Positions 10,351-23,400 of a DNA stretch of 64,000 nucleotides are shown one piece after another. This DNA comes from Serinus canaria (taxonomy: Eukaryota; Chordata; Aves; Passeriformes; Fringillidae): NCBI RefSeq assembly GCF_022539315.1, contig NC_066337.1, positions 3,243,234 through 3,307,233 on the forward strand, in the 5' to 3' direction. Numbering within the stretch: position 1 is the stretch's first letter; every line of letters begins with the position of its first letter. The position numbers and the translations under genes are program-made. The notes below the pieces were generated by a model that was given only the letters and a program-made list of their open reading frames with translations, did not search any database and was not told where the DNA came from.

Positions 10351-13300
10351 GGGACCCACAGCATGGAGGGAAAGGTGACAGGCAGCAGGGTGAGGTGTCA
10401 CAGCAGGGCTCATCCTAAATCCAAGGGGCTAGGATTTAGGGACTGGGAAGAGAGTAGGAAGGGACTAACTCTGCTCCAGCCAAACGCAGGATAGCAGGAA
10501 AGCTCCTCCTCTGTGCTGAGCTAAGCAAGAGCACAGTGCCCCCTCGCCCGGATCCTATCAGGGTCCTTGATCCAGGGATCGGGCGAGAGCCTGGATGCGG
10601 CGCGGGAATCCCCGGCACCGCCCTTGGCTGTGCCCACACTGCCATCCCTGCGGCTTTTAGGGCACGAAGCACGTATTGTGTCCCGCGGAGCGTGCCCTGC
10701 AGGGGGGCTGCATTACAAAGCCATTTACTGAAAATAAAAAGCCCGAAGTCCCAAGCAAATGCAGGGTAATTGCAGGGTTTTCAGGCGTGAGGCTCTCACA
10801 GCGCTGTGATCAGCCAGGCTCCGGGAGCCCTGGCCAAAACCCACCCCAAGCGCTGCCTGGAACACCTCCCGAACACACACACGGCTCCTCGAACCCTCTC
10901 TGCCCCTCTCCTGCTCTGGAGGAGGCAGCGGGAGCGCCGGGATGCTGCACATCTGGCAGCTGCAGAGCCCACATCTGGCAGCTGCAGAGCTCAGCATCGC
11001 TCCTGTCCGGCACTCAGGGGTGACACGGGCAGCAGGCACCCTCCAAGCCGGGGTGCTGCTCCTCTGCCTGCTCCCCCTCGGCCTCGCAGGGGCTTTCAGC
11101 TGCTGGATGCTCCACAAAGAGCAGCCGGAGCCAGCGCGGCCAGCGGAGGTGTTAAAATTCCCGTCACGGCCCGCCAGGAGACATCCCCAGCATCCCGCTG
11201 CAGAGCGAGCTAATCCTGCCAGGTTAATTCTCATCCTCGGTTCATTCCAGCTTATTAAAGGCAGCAGGCACCCTGCAGAGGATTCATTACCTGTGTCACT
11301 CGGAGGCAAGGCTGGGCCTTAATGAGCTGAGAAATGGGGGAGCGGTGCCGGGCAGGGTCCGTGCTGGCTGTGGGGATACCTGGGATTCCTGCAGCCCCGT
11401 TCCCATCATGGGCAGTGCTGTCACAAACAAGAGCAATGTTCAGGTTCTGAACGTTCTGCAAGGTTCCAAGCTCCATCCAGACCCATCTCGCTCCCATTTC
11501 CTCCCTTACACCTGCTCTCCCCAAACCCCCAGCCCAGCTGGCCTTGGAGCTCAACCTGGAGCTCACCAGCTTTTATTTGCTGGGAATTACTGGCAGAGGG
11601 CAAAAGGAGATGAATTTTCAGCTAGGTGAGCGAGCACATTACCAGCCAGAGAGATGGCAGCTGCTGCAGTACATCTTCATCCCTTTAAATAGTTCCCAGC
11701 CTTCCCCCCGCAGAGCCGGGCTGGCTGTGGGAGAGAGAGCTCTCCTAATTAATCTAGTCCTCTCCATCGCTGGTGAAACAGAGCCCGAGCTGGCGGATAA
11801 AATATTGCAGGAGCTAACAGAGGATGGCAGGCTTGGGGTAGCGAGGCAGAAAGCAGCGCTGGACTGCAGCCGAAGGGGTACAATTATTTTACTGCCATGC
11901 TATGCCTCTATTCCCAGACCTGTCTGGCATCTTCCAGCACCAGCCTGCCTTTTTCATCTGGGTTTTATCCCCCCCTGCCCATTTTTCACTCCACTCCCTT
12001 TTTTCTCACTGGGTGGCTATTTAATTTGTTGTATTCCACGCTTTCCTTTTCATGAGCAAAAAAAAAAAAACTTGCATCTGAGCTTTCTTTTTCTCTCTTT
12101 CTCTCTCATTTCATTTTCAAAAATTTTGCTTTTTGTGGAAAAAAATAGGGGGAGAAAGAATGGGATGGAAAATGCTAAAGGAGGCAGGAGATGAAAGTGG
12201 CTTTTATTCCCAAGAGGGAGGATGCAAAAAGGAGTGAAGAGAGCATTGGATGCCACTCACACAATTATTTCGACCATACAGGAGTGAGACGTGTTGGACA
12301 ACACTTTCAAGGGCTGCAGCAGAGCAAAGCCGTGCCCAAAAGCACTGTGGCATCCAGAAAAACTGGGAGAACAACATGCTGGGAATGCTTGGGAATCACT
12401 TTTCTCCTGCACGGGGCCCAGCTGATGTTACTATCTCAGGAAGACACTGCCTTCCCCCTCAGTGCTCTCCCCAGCCATCACCTTCCCTGGCAGCTCTGCT
12501 CCACTTCCTCACCTCTACCCACTGACCCTGCAAATCCTTTTTTTCTCCCAGGAGCAGCATTTTGGGCCCCCACACCTTCACCACCGAGCAGCTCAGCAAA
12601 ATCTGCACACACAGCCCCCAACACTTTGCCTGTTTACGTCCAAGCAGGTCTGCTCAAGGAGGAATATTATCTGCAAGAAGCAGAATGTCTAAAAAAACCA
12701 TCTTTGCTGGTGATCAGAGAAATTGAGACAACAAACAGAGCACAGGAGGGAGGCAATCCCTCGTTTAAACCTGAGCGAGGAATCTGGCTGCCAGATCTGG
12801 GCTCTGCTGATGAGAGTGTTTAAAAACCAGTGGGAAGGCTTGCAATGCTCACAGGGCCAAATTCACCCCAGAAAAAGGTCCCTGGCTCCCCATTTGGCTG
12901 TGGCAGAGGAAGAGGCACAGAGAATATTACCTGGGTTTGCCTCAGATGAGGGAAAACAAATTATTGTAGATCATCAAAGGTACCAAAGCCCCCAGAGCCA
13001 TCCTCATCTCTGCTGATAGCAGGGCTGGCTGTCCTGGCCCCTGAAAGGTTAAAAACACCATCAGGAAATCAAAGTAAATGACACCTGGGTGCCAGCAGCC
13101 TCCCACCTAGAGCTGCCATGCCTGCCAGGATGCCCAAGGCAAACCTGCTCACTGTTAAAAGCTATTTCATCCTTCCTGGCTGGCCTTCATTCCCGGGATT
13201 TTACCTTCTCTCCTCCCCCATAATGCTTTAAAGAGCATCCTGGTGCTCCTCTGATAGCTCTCAATTACTGCAGAGCCAGGAGATGTTTGCTTTTAATAAG

Positions 13301-16256
13301 TTTTCCCAAAGAGCAGAGCAGCAGTGCTTGACAGGGATGGATATCAGAGCTCTGCCAGGCTGGGACCACCCCGAGGTGGCAGCTCCAGCTCCCAGCGCTG
13401 TGCCAGGGCCGGGCACACCCCCTGGATGGCCTTGACACCTTTCCCTGCTCATCCCCTGGCTCTCTAGCCTGGGGCTCCCTCTGCCTGTCACCGCACTGTG
13501 CTTGCTGCCCGCTGTCCCCACGGCTGGGGGGACATTTGGTGCTGCCGGTGACAACTGGTGGCCAGACCAGGTATCACCAGAACCTCCTCCTGGAGGTTCC
13601 AAATCCATAACCCAAGCCCAGAGAACAGTGCCACGTTATTAGGGGAGCAGGGGAAGGTTTTCCCCTCAGCTCATGTCCTGCCTTCTCCTTGACAGCAGCC
13701 ACTGAGAGCATCAGCGAGCACCAGCCCCTCCTCCAGAGGCTCTACCACAACTCAAATCTGCTGGCAGCTCAAGTTTTAAAAATACTGATGGCTGCTAGAC
13801 ACAGAGCACAAAAAATCCCCACCAAAGTCAGCAATTATCTGGGCTTAAGTAGAAATTAATTGCAGGCACCAGGAGCTTCCAGCAGGAGCGCGGGCCCCGC
13901 AGGTGACACACGCAGACGTGTCACCCCCACTGAGCGTGGGGGAACAGCAGCACCCACGTTGCCATGGCTCTGCAGATCTTACAGGCTTTCCCACAGCAAT
14001 GGTAAAAATAAAATCCAAAAGTATTCCCAGCTTGGATTTGCCTCCGTGCTGAGCACAGAGTTTGTATTGCCCAGCTGGGATGTGGTCCTTAACAGCAGCT
14101 CTGCCCAGGGGACAGGGACACCCAGCCAGTGGCAGGGACAGAGCCCTGGCATTGCAGTGTGCCCCCTGGGCTGGGTGTGCCAGAGCCTGGCAGAGATCAG
14201 GGACCTGGGAAACCTCACCAGGGCTGCTGGAACCTCAGCTAGGAGAGGGTGGCAGAGCCCTGCATGTTCAGGGAGGGATGGCAGCAGCTTTCACTCCACA
14301 GCTCAGGTGGGACACAGAGGGATGTGGCTGAACAGCTGCACAGCACAAAAATGGCACAGAAGTGACAAAAGACTTTTGCAAAGCTCTGGTGATGCCAGGA
14401 GAGCACTGCCACCCACAGCCCCTCCCAGGAGCCCTACACCAAGCCACAGGAAAGGCACATTTTGCCTTCAAACAGGTCCTGTGCTCCTCCAGTGTGGAAT
14501 TCAGCTGCACCTGGATCCTTCTGCCTCCAAATCCACACTCCCAGAGGAGCAAACTCTTTTGCTTCATCATTCCCAAGAGCCTCAACTCCAAGTGGGAAGG
14601 TGGAGAGAGCCCAAACCTGCTCTGTAGAGCCTGCCAGGAGTAGTTTGCAGGTGCTGTTCACCTTCTGCCATCATTTCCTGTGTCTGGAAGGCTGCTGTGT
14701 TACCTCTGTTGTGTTATCTCTCCCTCTGCTCCACATGCTGTCTCTCTTTGCAGGATTCCAGACCCCTCTCCTGCACTCCTGGTCTTCTCCCTCCTCCTGC
14801 AGCAAACCTGGGAGCACCATGGGCTGGCAAAGCCAGAAGCAGCAGCTTTGGGCTCTTCCTTCTCCCTGCTCAGACATGGAGCATCCCCAGCCAGGCTGTG
14901 TGGCACCTCAAGGAGATAATGACGGGACAGGAGTTTTAAACTGTTTATCAGCAGGATGTGAAGCCTCCAAAAGGGAAAGCATGATAAATTCACCCAGAGA
15001 ATCAGAGGCACAGAGCGCAGGGTGACGACTTATCCTTCACCATACACACAGATTTATTAAAAATTTAAAATTGCTACATAGATCTAAAGGGCCAGGTTAT
15101 TTATTTTTGCAAGGCTGATCAATCACATGTGTCCCCACAGGATACCAGACCTTTAGCTACTCATCTGATTATTCCTGCTCTACCTGCTCCAGCCCCAGTG
15201 CTTAATATTTCATCCACATGGTTCCTGGGCAAAGCTGGAGTGGAGTCTGATCTCCTGGCAGAGCCTTTGGATTTTATCAGTTCCTACTCAAGGGCAGAGG
15301 TGGAAGGAAAGGAATAACTTTACTTTTAACTTCTGCCCCTCCTTTCAAAGCCACAGATTTATCTTCAGTCATCACTAGCCTAAAAATACAGAGGTTTTGA
15401 TCATGAATGACAGAGGTGACGTGGTGTTTCATCTCCCTGGGGAAGGGATGGCCAGAGGAGTGGCACATGTGCTCACCTGCCTCTCCTGCAAACCAGGCTT
15501 TAGCAGCAGAGCTGAGGCTTTCCACGGAGAAGGAGGGGAAGTGTTGGAAAGGCAGGGTTTTGTGGTCTATAAACTGCAAGGAAAAGCTCACACCGCCTCC
15601 CAGGCTGGCTCCAGCCATGTGTTCAATCTCACCCCCATCTCTGCAGCCCACCTGTGAATGCTGCACAGGCAGGACAAAAATGCAGCTCTGAGCTGGGGGG
15701 GTGAGTCCACAGCAGGGCTGGGGGCCCTCCCCACAGCTCAGCATCCTCCAGGGCACATCTGAAGAGCTGAGGGAATTCTGCAGCCCGACACTCTGGGATT
15801 GCTGCTGCAAGAAGGCTGATCTGTCCCCTGGGAGGAGGAGGATGCTCAAAGCAGCTCCATCCACTTGGATTTTGCAGCAGACACACAGCCAGCAAAGGAG
15901 GCAGCACTGAAGCACACTCAGCAGCACCAAACACCTCCATCCCCACCTGTTGCATCTCTTGGCATGTTTAGGCTCAACTCAACCTCTGGAGCCCAGTCCC
16001 CATCATCATCCCAATGGATGAAGGCAGAGGATGAGCTGAGGAGTAACTGGGAAAGCTCCTGCTCTCCCCAGGGAGTGCTCTGCACGGGACAGAGCCCCTG
16101 TCAGCCCTAGGCTGTGTTATTCCATGTCTCCCTTTTGTGCACAGGGCTAATTGAATGGTGATGGCAGTGCTAAGCAGCCCTCGTGCTCTGAGACCAGAGT
16201 CAGCTGAAGCTCTGAAATCGTGTAATTTTTTGCATGACTGAGTGTGCAGATGTAAT

Positions 16257-16281
16257 AAAAAAAAAAAAAAAAAAAAAAAAA
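16257..16281 (+). repeat. Poly(A) tract (25 A)
   Basis: An uninterrupted run of 25 A follows TGTAATA and is followed by an A/G-rich tail (gggaagaaaagaaaagaaag). No retrocopy with an open frame and no flanking target-site duplication was seen, so it is treated as a simple repeat. Confidence 0.8.
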
Positions 16282-17199
16282 GGGAAGAAAAGAAAAGAAA
16301 GAAGGAGGAAACCAGGCCCTTAAATGAATCTATGATTGATGACAAGGAATGGTTGGAGGAGCTGAGTTACAAAGAGGCCAGCGGGGAATTGTCCCCTGTG
16401 GCCAAGCAGGGGACGAGATCCATGCCCTGATCAAAGCTGTGCCCCCCTCGGAGCAGAGGTGCCCTGTCAGACCTCCTGTGTGAGGAGCAGTAGGCTCATT
16501 AGCACACCCAGAACTCATTAGGGAAATGCAAAGATGACAATTACCCCTCCAGCCATGCTATACCAAGCATGGACTCTGTCTGGCCGGAGGGAAAATGACA
16601 GGAAACTGACTGGGAGAGAGAAAAGCTGAACCCAGACCACTGAGAGCTTCCTCCATCCACACCACAGCAGAACCCTGCAGAGCTATTGAAGACTGAGATG
16701 CCTCTTCTGAGAGCTCCTTCCCTCCTTTGCCAGGTTACACTTCTCCATCCAAGTCCTTTCCAGGGCTCCCACTGGAGCTACAGCCACAAGATGCCCAGGG
16801 CCGTGTCCCTTTGTCCCTCTGCCCCTCAGGTGGTGCACAGGCCTAGCAGAGGTGACAGATCCCTGGAGCAAGGTGAAGGATGGCATCTGGCATCCCCTGC
16901 TCCATCTCTGCATCTCAGTAAATCCCACAGGCAGGAATTCAGGGAATTCCTGGGATTCCCCCTCCTGGCTCAGGTCCCTCAGCCAAAGCCAACATTAAAC
17001 CTGTTGCTGAGGCTTTGCACGGCTGTGGGTGCAAAGCAAACACCCCAGCACAGCCAGGGCACATCCAGGGAAGATTAATAAAGCCTGGAGGATTGACAAG
17101 GAAAGGCTGAAGGGGAAGAGCTGCCTGTTAATATAATTCCAGGCACGCCAGGTGCCCCTATCACCCACATCAGGAGGAACAAAAAGAGTTTTCAGAAGA

Positions 17200-17710
17200 A
17201 TCACGGTCAGTTAGCTAAAGATTTATTAATTTTATTCTTAGTGTGCTTTAATTGCTCCTATAAATTAAAAATGAACTGATTCTGCACTGTGCAAAGTGAC
17301 TGCATTCACCTAAAAAAATTGCACTTCAACTTTTAATTCCACTTCAATTGCGCGCGGGCACCGCGGCAGCGCCGCTCCCGCCTGGCAGCCGGGCTCAGGC
17401 CCTCTGGAAATTGCCTTGGCAATCCCATTCCACCTCGGCTGAGCACATACATTTTTTAAAAGTTACTGCTGTGCCATACAGAGCGACATTAATTGAGTGT
17501 TAACGAGCTGTCTGATCAGCTTCCCACTGTCCTTATTACTGGACGTCAGGGTCTCTGCAATGTCCCAATTAAACGGAATCAAAGAATACTTAATGCACGG
17601 TAAACTGGTTCCCAGCCACTCGAACTGATTACCCAGCTGTTCCCTTTATTTGGGGCCCCATTAAGCCACAATGCACGGTCTATATTGCCCACTCAGCTCC
17701 TATATTCTGG
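17200..17710. promoter_or_regulatory. Candidate developmental enhancer / conserved non-coding element
   Basis: This is the densest cluster of developmental-type motifs in the intergenic half. Many homeodomain cores (TTAATT, ATTAAT, TTAATG) surround a short CpG-rich patch (17349-17400). There is also an RFX X-box-like inverted repeat, ATTGCC-TT-GGCAAT, at 17410-17423. The block has no repeat similarity and no open frame, and it ends where a CR1 begins. Motifs are seen; regulatory role and conservation are inferred. Confidence 0.3.
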
Positions 17711-17814
17711 CTTTAAATGGAGATTTTCAGGAAAGGCTGTGGGGAGTTTGGGATGGCAGACTCGGCACCTCGCGTTTCATCCCAAAACAGGGTGGTGCGG
17801 AGATAAAGGATGAG

Positions 17815-18047
17815 AGGAAACGGCCTCCTATCTAACAGCTTAGATATTAGGAAAAGGGTTTTTTTCATGGCAAATGTTGGGAAACATTTGAAAAAACTAT
17901 TCAGGGAATCACCATCCTGGAAAGTGTTCAAAAAACATGTGGATGTGGCACTTGAGGGCACGGTTTAAAGGTGAACACGGTAGTGGCTGGACCTGATGAT
18001 CTTAAAGGTCTTTTTCAGCCTTAAGGATTCTGAGATTCTGTAACAGA
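17815..18047 (+). mobile_element. CR1 LINE 3' fragment, forward orientation
   Basis: This is CR1 3' sequence on the plus strand. It includes a segment like 'caccatcctggaaagtgttc', then 'acatgtggatgtggcacttg', 'gacctgatgatcttaaaggt' and a degenerate terminal gattctgagattctgt repeat. It is 5'-truncated and diverged, with no coding capacity. It is the only forward-oriented CR1 noted in the window. Confidence 0.85.
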
Positions 18048-20370
18048 ATCATCATAATGCAAATTGGGCATCTGGACTCAGTAGGCATTTTGTAGCTCCT
18101 GTTTTATTTAACCAGCTCTGGTGATAAAGATGGAAAGGGAGAAAATAACTTGAATCCCTGAAGAAGAAATCCCAGCATCCCAATACCAACAGAAATACAG
18201 AGCCTACAGGAACCCCACCTCCAACACAAGATAAGCTCATGACATAGGGAAGGACCAACAAACCCTCTCTGCCTATCTGCTCTGGGCTGGCAGGCTGCTC
18301 TGGCATCAAATAAAGTGCTTCTGGTTTTGCATCCACCTCAGCTTGGGTGGGAAATACCAGTGCAAGAGATTCCCTGAGGAAAAGCCCCCCAGGCCCTTGC
18401 ACCCAGGGATGCACAAAGTCTCCCAGCTTGGTCTTTCCTACTTCCAGATGGACTCATCACCAGAAATGGGGAGTCAGTGAGGTCATTCTGGCCGGATTGG
18501 GGGAGGAAACAACTTGACAGAGCACGTGGCTCCCCCATCACAAAATTTCTTTGGAGCTCTTGAATCGCCAATCCGAAGGCTGGGAGCATCCCTCTCCCCA
18601 GGATCACCCTTCCCACCAGGATCATCCCTGCCACGAAGATCTCACATGGCCACCAGGATGGCTGCAGAGCAGAGACACCCACACATCCTCCAAAATGCCA
18701 ACACTTCTCCAGACAGTCCATACAAGTCCCACATCCCATGGAAAATCCAGGGATGGGGACAGAGCAGGGAGTCCCGCCTGCATTTTCCAGCTGCAGGAGG
18801 AAAGCTGCTCCAGCTGTCTGCGGGCTCGGCAGTGACACCAGTTGAGATAAAAGAGAATTTAAGGTGCAGAGGAGAACCAAGCAGATCCTTGTAGATTGGA
18901 GGCGAACAAGATAAGGGAGCAATGATTAATACAGGCACATTACACGGGGACAATTCTGAGCAAACGCAATTTTGGCGGATGGGAAAACGCGATAGCGCCG
19001 CGTCCTTACAGTCCCCGAGCGGAGGTTTTCCCGAGTCAGCCTCAGCCAGCCACGCTCTGGGGGCAAAGAAAACAGACTTTTAAAGATCATCAGCATCCAG
19101 TTTCAGGAGAAAAGCCCACGCTTCAGCCAGGAGGACATTCCTGGAGCTCAGGCAATAACAGTTTTATTCGCTGTTATTTTACAAGACATTGGCAGAGCAT
19201 GCAGCGCAATTATCGGAGCCTTCGGCTCCCCCTGCTCCTAAATGGAACAGTCAAGGAAAATAGTCTAATTTGACAATTTTCAGTCAGTTGAAATGATACG
19301 TGGAGGAGACATGGAAGAAAGGAAGCGCATTATTCACTATTTGATAAATTATCCCCATTATGCAAGAGGCAAATCTGAGCAGGGACAGCACGGGCGCTTT
19401 CGGCGGCAGCCCCAAAGGGGAGCGCTGTTGTGTTGGGTGGAGAAACAACCCTGCTCTGCTCAGCCCCTGCCTGTGAAGCCACAAACCCAAAGGAACGGGA
19501 GGAAAATGTTTGGCAGGGTCCAAAATTCATCACCCTCTTCTGCCACCTCCACATGTCCCTCTGCTCCTGGGAAGGGTCTCATTTTGGCCACACTTTTCCC
19601 TGTTTTTCCCTTACCTCCCCACCAATTCTTATCCTGGTCTGGGTATGGATTCCCTGCCCCTCCCAGCCCCAAACGATGCTGCAGACAGACACACACCCCA
19701 GGGGAACACCCACTGCTCTCCCAGACAAGTTCTCAGGGATCCATGTGAGCACAGACGCCTCCTCCCCACACTCCTGCACCCCAAACCCCATCCCCACCAC
19801 TCCTGATCCACACAAATATATTCATGAATTCGCTCAGAAAGTTCTCCCTGTGCTCGAGCGGGTGCTGCTTGTAATTGCTGGCGGCCAAAATCTGTTCTGT
19901 TTTTTCTGGCTGAGGTACCAGGCAATCATCAGCTGTAATTATTTCGAGTCTTGTTACAGATGGATCTCGGAGCTTTCAGTCTTAAGCAGAATTCATTATT
20001 CAAATGCTGGCTCCAGCCTCCTGCAGAGGGGTGGGCACGGGCGCTGCCGGCCCCCCGCCGCCGCCGCCGGTGACAAACGCTCGTGGGGAAGGTGAGGATG
20101 TGGTGGGATCTGCTTGTCAAAGCCACCCCTGCAGCTCCCCGGAGTTCCCACCCCACTCATGCCTTGGCTCAGGTTTGATGCCAGGAGAATGGGGGTGTCT
20201 GAGGGGAGCAGAGCTGGGCGGCTCTGGGGAGCTGGGGATGTGGCCAGTACCAGCCATGCCAGGTCCAAAAAACTCCAAATTCCAGCTCCAAGCTCACTTT
20301 GGATACATGACAGCACCAGAGACGGACTCAGGAATGACTCCAAGGCCCTGGACAAGGTGTTACTAGACCA
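18048..20370. other. Intergenic DNA with a hairpin-bearing block
   Basis: There is no recognised exon. The 18950-20060 part includes CpG-containing patches and AT-rich stretches; within it, 19140-19370 carries two short perfect inverted repeats and is listed separately. A (CCG)n-like GC patch lies at 20053-20070. Confidence 0.5.
19140..19370. promoter_or_regulatory. AT-rich block with two perfect short inverted repeats
   Basis: AATAACAG (19154-19161) pairs with CTGTTATT (19171-19178) across a 9-base loop. GGAGCC (19215-19220) pairs with GGCTCC (19224-19229) across a 3-base TTC loop. Both arms are perfect. The stems are shorter than a microRNA precursor needs, so they are better seen as palindromic binding sites or chance. 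The block also holds tctaatttgacaattttc and other unique AT-rich text suggestive of a conserved element. Confidence 0.2.
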
Positions 20371-20450
20371 AATCATGGAATCATTTAGGTTGGAAAGCAC
20401 CCCCAGGATCATGGAGTCTGTTTAACCCATCACTGCCCTGTCAACTAAAC
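20371..20450 (-). mobile_element. Short CR1 LINE 3' remnant
   Basis: Reverse-complement CR1 end: aatcatggaatcatttaggt, then ttggaaagcacccccaggat and catggagtctg. Only the terminal 80 bp or so remains. Confidence 0.75.
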
Positions 20451-23400
20451 CAGAGCACTCAGGACCAGTCCAAGCATTAAATGGCAAAAGTGAAGTTGAA
20501 AAGGGAATAGATTGGAGCTTTTTATTGACCACACCAGTAGTTTCAGCCTTTTCTTTTCAACTTTGAAACTGCAGAAGTCAAATACTCAGAGATGCTAAAA
20601 ATATATCGGGCAGAAAACATTCCCTTACCGAGGGAAAGCACCTGCAGGAATGGCAGTGGGCTCAGGGCAGGGCTCCCTGCGGTGCTCAGGCACAGCCACC
20701 TGGGGACCTGCCACTGAAAATCCCCCTGGTGACACTGCAGGAATCACAATTTACAGCAGGAAGACTCAAAGCCCAGCAGGAGCATCAGCCATGGCTGCAC
20801 GGAGTCCACCCAGACGCACCCCTCGCTCCCCTCTGGCTCAGAATTCCCAGTCACAGAGCCAGCACATCCCTCTCCTCCTTCCACATGGGCTTCAGGTTTA
20901 TGACACATCAAGATTTGCAAGGAAGGCATCTAATTCCAACTTTGCAGGGTTTGTGTGGGAAAAGTAAAAAGGGGATGTTTCCTGGCTGCCCCCTGTGCCA
21001 GAGCAGGGGCAACATCCAATTTAAAAAGTCAATATTTTCTGCAGGAAATCTCAATCATCTTCTTGTTTTGGTTTTTTTTTTTTTTTCCTTTTGGTCCAAA
21101 AGATGGGTTTTTTTGGTCAAAGTTTCCCAGGAGGAGGGGAAGAAGAATGCTCATAGCAGGCAGCAAAGTGTTGCTAATCTTATGCACATACAAAATGGAA
21201 ACACTGCTTCCTGGTGGGATTGCTGCTATTTTGTTTTTATAAAAATTTTAATCTCTGTATCCCTCCTGCTACTGTTTGTATTTTTCGTGTGTCTATTTGA
21301 AAAGCAAACAATATTGCCTGCTCCTGTGGCGCTCTGGGTTTGGGTTTTGCTTTACACTTATTTATTTTGCTCAGCAGTTTAAATTATTAGTCCCTGACCC
21401 TGCAAATACCTTGTTGCACGTGGATCCTGGGGCACACAAGCGAGACGTGCCCGAGGTTTATTTGCACTTTTGAGCACAGCCCTGGGCCCAGGGGGAGGGA
21501 AATTAATTTGAACTCCAAAGAAACAAACTCTGGTGATGCCCCCCAGCACAGAGGCCAGTTTGAGGTTTGTTTGTTCATCACCCCTTGGTTCAATGGACAG
21601 GCTGGAAATGGGATGGGGAGAGGCTTCAGCAGCTCTGGGGGATGCCAGGAGGTGTTGCTGTGTCCCCTCTGACAGCTGGGAAAACAGAAGGAAAAATCCC
21701 TTCCTGCTCCATCCCCACTTCCCCACTGCTTTGGGGCCAGGCATGGAGAAAACAGCAAAAAATTCTGTATTATCTCAATGGGAACACTAAAAAGAGGGGG
21801 GAAAGGTCTCATTCTCTTTCTGGGAATGAAAATCTAAATAAAACAAGTCATCCCAGGAGCACCTGAGCCAGTGAGCCCTGCTCCCCTAGGGATTTATGCC
21901 TGGAGCTTGAATGACAGAGGAAACAGCCTGTGGAGCTCGGGCTGGGGGAAGTTTCCCCCAAAGAGGGTTCAAAATCTGCCCTTTTGGGATCCCCCAATCC
22001 CAGTTAAATCCTGCAGCACAGCAGGAGGCTAAACCTGGGTCAAACCACGCTGCTCCTGTTCCATTCCCCTCCCTCTTTCTCATTCCTCACAAAAGCAGCT
22101 GAGCCCAGCTCCTCCCCACCCCAAAACCCCAGCCTGGGACCCTCCATCCCACAGGGTGAACCCTCCCCAGGACCCCTGCCAGCAAGCCAGCCCCCCTTTC
22201 CCCCTACAAACTCCTCCCTATCAGCCAAACCAGCCAAAACCATGAGGAAAATCCTTCCTGGGCAGCCAACAGCAAATCCAGCCCCACCACTCCCCTGGAA
22301 AAATGAGATTTCACCTCGGTGCACCCCGAATTCAGGGCTCAGCAGCTCCACTCTCCCTCCTTCCCTGGCAGTTTGGGGGTGCCCAGGGCATGGGGGGACC
22401 TCCTCTCTCCTGGGACACTCCCTGGACCCCCAAAGGACAGCAGGACCCAGCTCTCCTGTGCTGGAGCAGCTCCAGGGCCACCACCACGGGGATGGAACCC
22501 ACCAAAGCAAGTCCTGCTCAGAACCAGCTTGGAAAGACTTTAATTCCCCTGGGAATTCGATATGAGTGTGTTCTGCCCCAGGCTGAGCCCCAGGGAGGGC
22601 TCTCTGGGGAGCTGGGTGGCACTTGGGCAGACTCAGGGACATTTGGTGACACTAAACACAAGCCCTACATTTGAGGGGGGTGATTTTGGGGAAGGCTCCT
22701 TCTAAATCGTTTTTCCATGGGGTATCAGGAGTGGAGGAGGGGAGTTTGTTTCACTGCAGCTCTCAGACACCCCACAGGAGAGTTTGAGGGTGATTTGCAC
22801 AACGTGGCTCCTTGTTGGACAGAAAAAAACATGAGAATTCCTTTTCTGGAACCAGCAGAGCTGAGAGGAGGCAGCTGCACACAGCAACAGCTCCATTCAC
22901 CTATTAAAAACCCAATCTTTCTATTGTAGCTAAGGAATTAAAGCCAAAAATAAAGACATCCACAATTCCCCCTCAGCCTCCTCCGCATCCTCCAGCTCTC
23001 CCACTCTGCAGGATGAGAGTGCAGAGTCCCCTCTTCCTCCTCCAGGGGCTCAGGGATGCTGGGAGGTGCCAGCCCACCTGCAGCACCCTCCCAGGTGTGC
23101 TGGGCTGGGAGAACCATCCCAAATTCCCCACAGCAAGGGAGTCTCTGGATAGGACCCTTGCTAGCAAGTGAAAAATGTGATGTGAATTAAACACCTGAGG
23201 GAAAGCACAGATATATCCCCCCCAAACCCCAAATCACATATTTATTAATGAAAGGCTCCATTTTTCATACCTTAATGGAACTGGGGAGGGGTTTTCTGGA
23301 ATCATTTGGGTTGGAAAGACCTCTCAGGCCAGTGATTCCAGCCTTCTGAGCCCCCCATCCTGCCCAAACCTGGGGGTTTGGGGTCTGGGAGGGGGATCCT

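Larger units (their letters stand above)
10357..17814. other. Intergenic DNA, no gene recognised
   Basis: No exon, RNA gene or sizeable repeat is recognised. The 10500-11300 part is GC-rich with scattered CpGs and two close copies of catctggcagctgcagagc (about 10948 and 10972). The 11560-11905 part alternates conserved-looking AT-rich and GC-rich sequence (ctaattaatctag, gataaaatattgcag). A 25-base A run lies at 16257-16281. Open frames on both strands overlap and have no family features. Confidence 0.55.

Noticed and set aside
15277..15930. A 217-codon minus-strand open frame
   Set aside because: No signal peptide, domain or splice context, overlapping open frames on the other strand, and ordinary GC-rich intergenic composition.
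16257..16281. Poly(A) run as the tail of a processed pseudogene
   Set aside because: No retrocopied coding sequence upstream and no flanking duplication.
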